From contig CAJTSH010000040.1 of NCBI GenBank assembly GCA_910578885.1, positions 1-27,191 on the forward strand: a stretch of 27,191 bases of DNA. Reading direction: 5' to 3'. Source of the DNA: an uncultured Lachnospiraceae bacterium. Its GTDB lineage: Bacteria; Bacillota; Clostridia; Lachnospirales; Lachnospiraceae. The notes under the pieces were generated by a model. That model ran no database searches, had not been told where the DNA came from, and saw only the letters and a program-made list of their open reading frames with translations. Made by a program: the position numbers and the translations under genes. This document shows positions 1 through 6,789 of the stretch, piece after piece (position 1 is the stretch's first letter; each line of letters begins with the position of its first letter).

Positions 1-129
1 CAGGAAGCTAAAACAGTAGCGGAGCCAGCCCCCTCCTATTTTCATTATAGGCTGTGATAACACTTCATGATTCGTTGATAATTTAATAGACCTTACACTC
101 TTGGTTGTGATATGGTTATGTAGTTTTGT

Positions 130-393
130 TTATGATATCTTTTGTAGCTTTTCGCTGTGTTCTGTGACTACTTTCTTTAATAGTTCGATATCAGATTGCA
201 TTGCTTCAATTTGAGCCGTTGCTTTTTCGTAACGTTTAGCTACCGGTACATAATTTTCAACAAGCATATTGATGTTATGATTGATTTCATTTTCAATAAT
301 TAAATTGATCCTTGTTTGTTCGTCTTTAATAGGTTTCAATTTAACATCCAGTAGTTGAGATATTGCTAGTAAATCTTCATTTGTTAATGCCAT
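130..393 (-). CDS. small coiled-coil-like protein, unknown function
   Basis: This 87-residue protein is soluble, highly charged and free of cysteine, with no signal peptide or membrane segment. It begins MALTNEDLLAISQLLD, and its second half (about residues 50-85) has the spacing of hydrophobic and charged residues expected of a coiled coil. The start is supported by AAGGGG about 11 bases upstream and by a promoter farther up on the same strand. I recall similar short proteins with a MALTNEDL-like start and a coiled-coil tail from Lachnospiraceae accessory regions, without a known function. It is transcribed away from the broken regulator-integrase at 837. It is probably a real gene, but its role cannot be given. 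Confidence 0.6.
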   Translation of the reverse strand: MALTNEDLLAISQLLDVKLKPIKDEQTRINLIIENEINHNINMLVENYVPVAKRYEKATAQIEAMQSDIELLKKVVTEHSEKLQKIS

Positions 394-439
394 ATTATAT
401 CACGCCCCTTGTGTGATCGTTCCATTGTTGTTAAGTAGA

Positions 440-468
440 AGTATATCACATATAGAGTGTAAAGTCTA
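440..468 (-). promoter_or_regulatory. probable sigma-A promoter of the 87-residue gene
   Basis: On the minus strand a TAGACT -35 box (463-468) and a TATACT -10 box (440-445) are separated by 17 bases, about 47 bases upstream of the ATG at 393. Confidence 0.5.
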
Positions 469-687
469 TTCAATTATCAACGCAAGCCTGATTTTTTGTA
501 ATACCAATATTTCACTGACGGCAGCCATTTTTATGACTGCTTTATCGTGATGCTTCCATGATTGTTGAAAACATTTGTTGTCAAGGTTCAGTTCTTGGCT
601 ACGAGTTTTATTTTCGTAGCAAGGTGCTTGTTTTGGATTGTTTGATTTGTTATGATTATTGCACACCTATAAGTTATAAAAACAATA

Positions 688-716
688 TTGGGATTCACTA
701 AAAGGTGTACTATAAT
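688..716 (+). promoter_or_regulatory. promoter between inverted-repeat arms, upstream of the regulator remnant
   Basis: TTGGGA (688-693) and TATAAT (711-716) are spaced by 17 bases. The pair lies between the arms of a 10-base inverted repeat (665-674 and 730-739), which could be an operator for the XRE protein once encoded at 837. The promoter call is direct; the operator role is inference. Confidence 0.5.
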
Positions 717-836
717 TTCGTGGATATTCACTTATAGGTTTGTATGAATGAAATGATATTACATATACAAGTTTACTTGAAGAAAAAGACATAATTCACT
801 ATAATTATTTTAGAAAACAATAAAGGAGTGAATAGT

Positions 837-1018
837 ATGTCTGTAACAAATGTGATTAAAAATATATTAGGGGATAAAAACATTTCTCAAGTAGAACTAG
901 CAGAAAAGTAAATATTACAAAACAAAATCTAAGTAACAAAATGAATAGAGATAACTTTTCAACAATAGAATTAGTAGAAATTGCAGATGTATTAAATATG
1001 AATCTAAAGTCAAAAACT
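837..1018 (+). pseudogene. XRE-family helix-turn-helix regulator, frameshifted N-terminal remnant
   Basis: The ATG at 837 follows AAAGGAG at good spacing and opens a helix-turn-helix of the lambda-repressor (XRE) kind: MSVTNVIKNILGDKNISQVE, then LAEK and a TAA at 909. The continuation ITKQNLSNKMNRDNFS is read in the frame shifted by one base. Adding one A to the A-run at 904-907 would restore LAEKVNITKQNLSNKM and a normal five-helix domain. The reading then runs straight into recombinase sequence near 1010, so the C-terminus is also gone. It is a double lesion: a one-base deletion and a fusion to the next remnant. It was probably the element's own regulator. Confidence 0.75.
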
Positions 1019-1297
1019 CAAAAAAGATATGGAAAATCAGAAAGAACAGTGGAAGTATACAGCAATTCAGCAAAGGAATTTTTCAAGTGGTTTTATGACA
1101 GTTATGGAAATGTGGAATTTAAGAAATTGTACCGTGAGAATATTCTGGAATACAAAAGCTATTTGAAGAACGTTAAGAAGTATTCACATTCGGGAAATAA
1201 TCTTTGTCCTAAATCAATCAATTCTAAGTTATCGGCGTTAATTTGTTTTAATGAGTTGATGGAACCAGATAATATCGAGAGAAAGCAAGGATGGTAA
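1010..1297 (+). pseudogene. tyrosine recombinase, N-terminal SAM-like domain remnant
   Basis: From about KRYGKSERTVEVYSNSAKEF onward the frame has the character of the core-binding (SAM-like, N-terminal) domain of phage-type integrases. The signs are a YSNSAKEFF helix, a KLYRENILEYKSYL helix and the CPKSINSKLSALICF helix that precedes the catalytic domain. The frame ends at TAA 1295-1297 right after this domain. The next catalytic piece begins in another frame at 1291, so the start of the catalytic domain, including its first arginine, is deleted. The upstream end is joined in frame to helix-turn-helix sequence. It cannot give a working integrase. Confidence 0.7.
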
Positions 1298-1609
1298 TTG
1301 TAAACAGCAAGATTATATCAGCAGTCCGTGAGTTCCAGAAAACGGATCATGTGGAATCGGAATGGTTATTTCATAACAGCAAGGGACAACGGATTAAACC
1401 AGACAACAATAAACAGAGTATTTAAGCTGTGCTGCCCGAATGAATATAACATCAGGCCACATACATTGAGACATTTTTAGGCAATTAATGCCGTATCAAG
1501 TGGAATCTTTACCATTCCTGAAATTGTTGACCAGATGGGACATTCCTGTATAAAAACAACAATGCGGTATATGAACCCGAATCTGGATGAGATTAAGGAA
1601 GAAAGTTGA
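1291..1609 (+). pseudogene. tyrosine recombinase, C-terminal catalytic remnant
   Basis: The first part, in the frame of the ATG at 1291, reads MVIVNSKIISAVREFQ and then WLFHNSKGQRIKP. One base is lost near 1402, after which the shifted frame gives INRVFKLCCPNEYNIRPHTL, RHF, an in-frame TAG (1478-1480, where CAG for Gln would fit), and then AINAVSSGIFTIPEIVDQMG, HSCIKTTMRYMNPNLDEI. The H-x-x-R of the HTLRH box, the GH box and the catalytic tyrosine of MRYMNP are still recognisable. Frameshift plus stop show decay. It is probably the second half of the integrase at 1010. Confidence 0.8.
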
Positions 1610-1700
1610 GCAGTTTTGATACTTTGCGGAAAATTCATGGGAAAACGGAGAAGTATAAAAGTGTAGATAGTAGAATCTTATATGATTGGAGGAATGAATA

Positions 1701-2075
1701 TTGACAGAACTATTAGAAAATGTACATAATTTCACGTTGAACAATGTGTTTCAGGACAACGCAAAAGAATATCAGACAAGACCCGTAAGGGCTGCCAAAT
1801 ATCAGCCGGGTATGGAAAATTCTTGGATGGTATATTTTGAAGGCAATTCGGCAAATGTAGGGAAATCAAGGTCATATTTCGGAGTTAAGTTCTTTCCCAC
1901 TAAGGATAAAGCACAAAGGTTTATAGATGCTAATGAAAAGCAGTATGTGATAGAAGATGGCGTCCTTATAGGAATGAATGTGGTGTGTGATGTGCCTTTT
2001 CCGGTATTATGCCAGGAATCGGATTATGTGTGCGAAAAGACGGATAACGGGGAGTACATACAGGTTGTGGTGTGA
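1701..2075 (+). CDS. hypothetical protein of the integrative element
   Basis: This 124-residue soluble protein is not assigned to a family. The TTG start is chosen because GGAGG (1688-1692) lies 8 bases upstream, whereas the ATG at 1694 opens a very short frame. The middle, with SWMVYFEGNSANVGKSRSYF and FFPTKDKAQRFIDANEKQY, looks like a compact alpha/beta domain in which a lysine-containing loop precedes a helix. I believe related proteins occur beside integrases in Lachnospiraceae mobile elements, often with a longer C-terminus, so this copy may be shortened after residue 100. No catalytic motif is visible. Confidence 0.55.
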   Translation: MTELLENVHNFTLNNVFQDNAKEYQTRPVRAAKYQPGMENSWMVYFEGNSANVGKSRSYFGVKFFPTKDKAQRFIDANEKQYVIEDGVLIGMNVVCDVPFPVLCQESDYVCEKTDNGEYIQVVV

Positions 2076-2100
2076 TTGGGGATTGATTTAGTTTTGATGA

Positions 2101-2133
2101 GGTCGTAGCTGAGAGGTTACGGTTTCTTTTTTT
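2101..2133 (+). terminator. weak intrinsic terminator candidate
   Basis: GTCGTA and TACGGT can pair (two G-T pairs) around a 10-base loop, followed by TTC and a run of seven T. It lies 26 bases after the stop of the gene at 1701-2075. The stem is short, so the call is tentative. Confidence 0.35.
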
Positions 2134-2683
2134 GATATATTTCATATAATTCCTATGAATATTATACAATATAACTTCGGAAATATGTTCGGCAGATTGA
2201 GAGATAAATGTAATCCAAAGGTATAAAGCATAGTAAAACCATATGAAATAAGGTGATTGAGATAATTCATGCAACTAGAACAGGTATGATATTTTGAATA
2301 ATTTAGTATTGGTTCCGTGGATATGGTTAAAGCTGCCGGAAACCTTTATTTTTCAAGGGTTATTGCAGTTTTGGTGTTGTGGAATCGTGGGGATGTATGG
2401 TGGAAATGATGTGTTTTGCGTGGAGTTCGGATTTTCATTGATTTTACAGCGGTTTTGGGGAATTTTTAGTGTGGTTTTATGAGATGGATTTTGAGAGTGG
2501 AGAGGTGGGAAGGCTTGATTTTGTGGGGATTTTAGGGTGTGGGGGATTGATGGTTAAAAGTTTAACAATGTTCGGTGTGATGAAATAGTTTGATAGTCAA
2601 AACACATTGTTAATTCATTAACAATATATAACGAAAAGATACCATATTTAGTATAATGCAAATAAAGATAATACAATATTTAG

Positions 2684-2712
2684 TTGCAATTGTGAAAAAT
2701 TTATGATACACT
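2684..2712 (+). promoter_or_regulatory. probable promoter of the HEPN-like gene
   Basis: TTGCAA (2684-2689) and TACACT (2707-2712) are 17 bases apart, about 48 bases before the ATG at 2761. The 20-base palindrome at 2606-2625 lies upstream and may be an operator (inference). Confidence 0.5.
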
Positions 2713-2760
2713 TACAAGCATATGAAAACAAATGTTTGGTTATGTGCGGAGGTGTAAGTT

Positions 2761-3810
2761 ATGAATTATGATGCTACAATTCGTATTCAAAGCAGTGTAA
2801 ATGTAAATTATTTCAAAGGAATATCTAAATCAATTGATTACATAAAGATACCGTCAAGAACAAATGAATTAGCAAATGAGTTAAAAAGGGCAGTTATGCA
2901 ACTTTGCCATTTGAAATTAATTGAGACGCAATCAGTCTCAAAATATCTATTAAATTTACCAATAATGCCCCAGATTAATTTGAATGAAAAATTAATACAA
3001 AGTTTTACTAATATGACATCTAATTTGAGTGCTATATTGGCAAGTTATAATAATAATCTTTTTAGACAAATGGCTTTACATATGATAGAATCCTTTAAAC
3101 GATTTGGTGATTTGTCTGAAAAATGTCTGTTTTTAAAAATTGCGGATGAAATGGGGTTCCCTTTATATCTGGAAGTAGATTCAAAATTGCAAGATAGACT
3201 AATGGCATCTTATATAGAAAATGGAAATCAATGCAATAAGAAAGAAATGCGTGAAATCATTTTGGATTATTATGATGATGATTATATAGATCATATCTTG
3301 GATGGGATTAGAAATGTTCAAATCTTTAATTCGGAGCGAGTGGTGTTAATTGAAGAAGGGGTTGAAACATATCGACTTGGAAAGTATGGCTCTTCAGCTT
3401 CTTTATTTGCAGTTCAGTTGAGTGGGATGATAAGGGATGTATATGAGGAATTATCTACATTCTATAGACTTTCTAATAAGGAGAAACAGGAACTTTTAAT
3501 AAGTTACAATCAAAATTGTACGCCGGATAGTGAAAAGGGAATGTTGCTTCAGATAGTGAATAGCCAATCGCAGGGTTTTATGATTTGGTATAAAGTTTTG
3601 CGACATTTTTTAAATATTGTGTATTCGCCTAAAGGTCATGATATGGTATTACAACCACAGCGACATATGATATGTCATGGAAAGCAGACGAATTACAATA
3701 CAAAAGAAATGAATCTGAAACTGATTTTATGTATGGATATTATTGCCGAACTTGCATGGAGAGTAAAGAATATGAAAAAAGAATATTCTGAAAGTAGTTT
3801 TAATATTTGA
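2761..3810 (+). CDS. unknown protein with HEPN-like C-terminal R-x4-H motif
   Basis: This 349-residue, mostly helical protein has no signal peptide or membrane segment. The start is fixed by GGAGGTG (2748-2754). Near the C-terminus residues 301-307 read RHMICHG, an R-x4-H arrangement followed by NYNTKEMNLKLILCMDIIAE. In HEPN-superfamily ribonucleases, common in toxin-antitoxin, abortive-infection and CRISPR effectors, R-x4-6-H is the catalytic signature, and an RH-x2-HG box followed by a conserved helix is a recurring form. The N-terminal 290 residues match nothing I recognise and may be a sensor or antigen-binding part. Its own promoter is present and a small gene follows 48 bases later. HEPN membership is inferred from one motif; an enzymatic role is not proven. 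Confidence 0.65.
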   Translation: MNYDATIRIQSSVNVNYFKGISKSIDYIKIPSRTNELANELKRAVMQLCHLKLIETQSVSKYLLNLPIMPQINLNEKLIQSFTNMTSNLSAILASYNNNLFRQMALHMIESFKRFGDLSEKCLFLKIADEMGFPLYLEVDSKLQDRLMASYIENGNQCNKKEMREIILDYYDDDYIDHILDGIRNVQIFNSERVVLIEEGVETYRLGKYGSSASLFAVQLSGMIRDVYEELSTFYRLSNKEKQELLISYNQNCTPDSEKGMLLQIVNSQSQGFMIWYKVLRHFLNIVYSPKGHDMVLQPQRHMICHGKQTNYNTKEMNLKLILCMDIIAELAWRVKNMKKEYSESSFNI

Positions 3811-3858
3811 AATATAAAAGTTTCAAAGGTAGCTCTACTTGAAAGGAAATACAAAGTT

Positions 3859-4128
3859 ATGAAAGAAAAATTGACATTAGAAGAATACAGGAAAATAGAA
3901 CAATTGGTAGATTGTGCCTTAGATGCACCAAATAAAAAAGAAGCACAAAAGTACATAAACAAAATACAATCATATAAATATGGTTTATGTGGAAGTGTCA
4001 GTTACATTTTGAGTGAATTAATATGCTATGTAAAAGATGCTTCTGGTAGGGTTTTAGATAAAGAAAGGCGTGTATATTCTTTAAGAAGTAAAATTTATGA
4101 ATTGGAGCATTATGGAGTAGAAAAATAG
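3859..4128 (+). CDS. small helical protein, possible partner of the HEPN-like protein
   Basis: This 89-residue protein is rich in Lys and Glu and is predicted by eye to be all-helical, with no membrane segment. AAAGGA lies 11 bases before the ATG. It starts 48 bases after the HEPN-like gene on the same strand, so co-transcription is likely. A small protein next to a possible RNase toxin invites the reading of an antitoxin or regulatory subunit, but no antitoxin DNA-binding fold is visible and the family is unknown to me. That role is inference from position only. Confidence 0.55.
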   Translation: MKEKLTLEEYRKIEQLVDCALDAPNKKEAQKYINKIQSYKYGLCGSVSYILSELICYVKDASGRVLDKERRVYSLRSKIYELEHYGVEK

Positions 4129-4320
4129 AATCTATAATTTTGATTCAATCCTTATATCAGCATAAATCCTTGTTTTTCAAGATTTCTGGTAGGAACCAAA
4201 TGGGTAGTGTTGATTTTGCTGATTTTTTTGTGAGATTTGCGCTAAAACAGGTGATTTGTTGAATACATTAGAAGTTTGTAATAAAATAAATGTCCAGTTT
4301 TATTTGGGGTAGGTGTCATT

Positions 4321-5226
4321 ATGATAAAAGAAATAGAAACAATTGAAGAATTTCTGAATGAATCCTTTAAGATACAAGAAGATATAGATACATATAATAA
4401 TGGTTGGAAAGCTAATCATCATAAAGGATTATCCTTTAGGGGACAAGCGAGCAAACAATATGAATTAATACCTTCTATTGGAAGAGATAGGATGTTTTCT
4501 TGTGATATTTCTATTTTGGATCAAGAGCGCAATCTAATAGAAATGGCAAAATATAAGTTACCACATATTTTTAGAAGTGATTTATTACCGATTGATTTAT
4601 TATCTTTACTGCAGCATTATGGAATACCTACAAGATTATTAGATGTAACTTTGAATCCATTGGTGGCATTATACTTTGCTTCGATAAATGATAGTGAAGA
4701 TGGAGAAGTATTCGCTTTTGAATATAATGATAGTGATAGAGCAAATTATCCAGTCATTAATGCGATAGCAGAATCGTATAAGTTTGCAATTGGAACCTTC
4801 CATGCACTTTCGCTATTTTTTAAAGATGTTATTGAACAACCATATTTTGCTGAACAAAGAAGTCTTTTTATTAACGAAAGCAATAAAGGTGGAGGCAGAT
4901 GGATAAAAGATTGTTGCCAAGACTTGATTTTTGTGAATGCTACTGAACAGATAGAAAGACAAAAATTACAAAAGGGTTTTTACATATTATTCCCAAATGA
5001 AATAGAAAAATATGGTGATGACGATTTTTGTTTTAATAAGATAATAAAGCCTATTGATAAAAATAATAGACAAATAAAAGAAAGAATCATTGTTAAAAAA
5101 GAAGGAAAACCAGAGATTCGTAAAAAATTAGAATTCTTAGGAATATCTGAGGCAACGCTATTTTCTGATAATATAGATATTGTTTGCAAAAACATAGTTG
5201 AACAATGTAAGCGGATAAGATTTTGA
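4321..5226 (+). CDS. FRG-domain protein
   Basis: This 301-residue cytosolic protein carries a clear FRG domain in its N-terminal half: the name-giving FRGQ at residues 39-42, a YELIPSIGR segment at 47-55, and the signature LLQHYGIPTRLLDVT at about 96-110 followed by NPLVALYFA at 112-120. FRG domains occur in phage- and plasmid-linked accessory proteins and in suspected defence or toxin proteins; their biochemical activity is not settled. The C-terminal half (about 180-301) is lysine-rich and unassigned. The ribosome binding site is weak (GGGGTAGGTG). The gene stands 192 bases after the small helical gene and 34 bases before the metallopeptidase, so it is likely in one transcript with the latter. 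Confidence 0.85.
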   Translation: MIKEIETIEEFLNESFKIQEDIDTYNNGWKANHHKGLSFRGQASKQYELIPSIGRDRMFSCDISILDQERNLIEMAKYKLPHIFRSDLLPIDLLSLLQHYGIPTRLLDVTLNPLVALYFASINDSEDGEVFAFEYNDSDRANYPVINAIAESYKFAIGTFHALSLFFKDVIEQPYFAEQRSLFINESNKGGGRWIKDCCQDLIFVNATEQIERQKLQKGFYILFPNEIEKYGDDDFCFNKIIKPIDKNNRQIKERIIVKKEGKPEIRKKLEFLGISEATLFSDNIDIVCKNIVEQCKRIRF

Positions 5227-5260
5227 ATCTGAAACTATTTATAAATAAGGAGTTTATTGG

Positions 5261-5782
5261 ATGAAAATATATTGTTTATATAATCAAAAATTCCATGATT
5301 TTTTAAATGAGGTAGTAGAACTTATTTTAGATAAATATGGTTCTCAATTAAATATTGATACTTTGGAGGAAGTTGAACTTGTAAACAAAAATACATTTCA
5401 ATATGATACGGATGGAAGAGTAGTAGATAGTCATAAAATCATTGTTACGTCACGATTATATGAACTATTACCTTCTTTAGATATAAAAAAATTAGAAAAT
5501 AATAAAGAATACAAGTTTTTAAGACAAACGATTTATCATGAAATGGGACATATAAATGATATGGTAATACTGCCTAAACTTTATAATTTTGCATTTAGTG
5601 AAGATGATAGTAGAGAACGGATAGTTTCACAATTTTGGTTGGAATATATTGCGGAGAGAAGAACTGATGGCTTTGAGGGTGTTGAAAACTTTGATCTATG
5701 TAATGATTTTATTAAACAAGGTTGGAAATGTTCAATGAGCAGTTTCGATTCAAACTCCTTTTTGGTAAGAATTACGATATGA
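5261..5782 (+). CDS. putative HEXXH zinc metallopeptidase
   Basis: The 173-residue protein has the zinc-binding motif HEMGH (His93, Glu94, His97) in the helix QTIYHEMGHINDM, and a downstream helix FWLEYIAERRTD whose Glu128 or Glu132 could be the third ligand. This layout is that of gluzincin-like or ImmA/IrrE-like peptidases. No signal peptide or membrane helix is present, so it would act inside the cell. AAGGAG lies 8 bases before the ATG. It follows the FRG gene by 34 bases, and the pair looks like a unit, possibly with the protease activating or removing a partner (inference). The C-terminus ends soon before the decayed integrase at 5900 and may be cut short. Confidence 0.7.
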   Translation: MKIYCLYNQKFHDFLNEVVELILDKYGSQLNIDTLEEVELVNKNTFQYDTDGRVVDSHKIIVTSRLYELLPSLDIKKLENNKEYKFLRQTIYHEMGHINDMVILPKLYNFAFSEDDSRERIVSQFWLEYIAERRTDGFEGVENFDLCNDFIKQGWKCSMSSFDSNSFLVRITI

Positions 5783-5836
5783 AAATTTTTTTCAGGCAGA
5801 AAATTCAATTTGATTATTCCAAAATGTCAGGAGATA

Positions 5837-5845
5837 TGCTATAAT
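5837..5845 (+). promoter_or_regulatory. extended -10 promoter of the integrase remnant
   Basis: TGC followed by TATAAT forms an extended -10 box 54 bases before the integrase ATG at 5900. No good -35 box is seen. Confidence 0.45.
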
Positions 5846-5899
5846 GCTAGATTGTATCAAACTCTTTTTGTTGGTATACAGCAGAAAGGAGTTGATTTT

Positions 5900-6725
5900 A
5901 TGGGTAAAGACTTAAAAGGCAAAGAACTTGGAGTCGGGATTTGCCAGAGAAAAGACGGTTTATATACAGCCCGATTTTTGAGTAAGAGAACTGGGTACAA
6001 TCAGAAATTATAAAGAACGGTTTGAACATAATATAAAGAAGTGTATCGGCAATATGATATTATCTGATGTAAAACCGATGCATTGTCAGAATGTTTTAAA
6101 CCAGATAAAGGATGATTATAAGTCGTCTACTATATATCAGACAAGGATTACTTTGTATTGTATGTTCTCTGATGCTGTTGAAAATGATGTGGTCTATAAA
6201 AATCCAGTAACGAAGGGAATAAAGCATAATATCGGGAAAGAGCCTAAGAAAATCAGAGCATTAACCGTTGATGAATAAAAGAAATTTCTTGGAGTTGCGG
6301 AGAAGAGCAGCAATTACAACCAGTTTGCTTTTATTTTGCAGACAGGATTACGGACAGGTGAGTTAATCGGCTTGAAGTGGTCTGATATTGATTGAGAGAA
6401 GCATGCTTAGGGAAATCAAAGTGATCAATATGCAGTTCAAGGAGTTTGTGTTTCTTTGCAGAAAAGGTGAACCAACAAAAAATTCAGCTTATGATACTTC
6501 TTTGTTTAAGTTATGTGATAAAGCTGCATTAAACGCTTTTCAATGCACGTTTTAAGACACACAATGGCAACCAGATGTATTGAAGGTGGAATGCACCCTA
6601 AGACTTTACAGGTGATTTTAGGTTATTCTAATGTAGGTATTACAATGAACCGTTATGTTCATGTGACTGAGGATGAGAAGTTTAAAGAGGTAGAAAGAAT
6701 CGAAAGTGCCTTAAAAATTGTGTAG
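5900..6725 (+). pseudogene. tyrosine-type site-specific integrase, multiply disrupted
   Basis: The ATG follows AAAGGAG and reads MGKDLKGKELGVGICQRKDG, the arm-DNA-binding N-terminus of a common Lachnospiraceae island integrase (normally near 380-400 residues). After RTG a deletion with a frame change jumps to the core-binding domain (NYKERFEHNIKKCIGNM, then LNQIKDDYKSSTIYQTRITL). A TAA at 6276-6278 interrupts VDEQKKFL. The catalytic Arg box TGLRTGE remains, then TGA at 6393 and a second large deletion. The end keeps MHVLRHTMATRCIEGGMHPK, has GYSN where GHSN is usual, and keeps the tyrosine in NRYVHVTEDEK. At least two deletions, two stops and a changed catalytic-box residue make it inactive. 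Confidence 0.9.
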
Positions 6726-6789
6726 TAAAAATATAGAGAAAGGAAGAAACCTTTAAAAATAAAGGATTTCTGGATAGGAAAAGATAGAT

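Larger units (their letters stand above)
394..836. other. AT-rich intergenic stretch without a supported gene
   Basis: This stretch separates the minus-strand small gene from the plus-strand regulator remnant. It holds the two promoters listed separately and a 10-base perfect inverted repeat, ACCTATAAGT (665-674) and ACTTATAGGT (730-739). A 66-codon minus-strand frame at 466-666 starts with GTG, lacks a good ribosome binding site and overlaps the promoter of the 87-residue gene, so I do not call it. Confidence 0.5.
2076..2760. other. long intergenic stretch, G+T-rich in part
   Basis: No convincing gene is present. The 62-codon frame at 2294 has no good ribosome binding site and a tryptophan- and phenylalanine-rich, low-complexity product, which fits the strongly G/T-biased plus strand at about 2370-2560. 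This stretch contains four G runs within 2507-2545 and a perfect 20-base palindrome (ATTGTTAAT, TC, ATTAACAAT) at 2606-2625. A promoter for the next gene lies at its right end. Confidence 0.5.

Noticed and set aside
466..666. 66-codon minus-strand frame
   Set aside because: GTG start with weak ribosome binding site, overlap with the promoter of the 87-residue gene, and no recognisable domain.
2294..2482. 62-codon plus-strand frame with hydrophobic product
   Set aside because: No ribosome binding site; the Trp/Phe/Gly-rich product follows from the G/T-biased strand.
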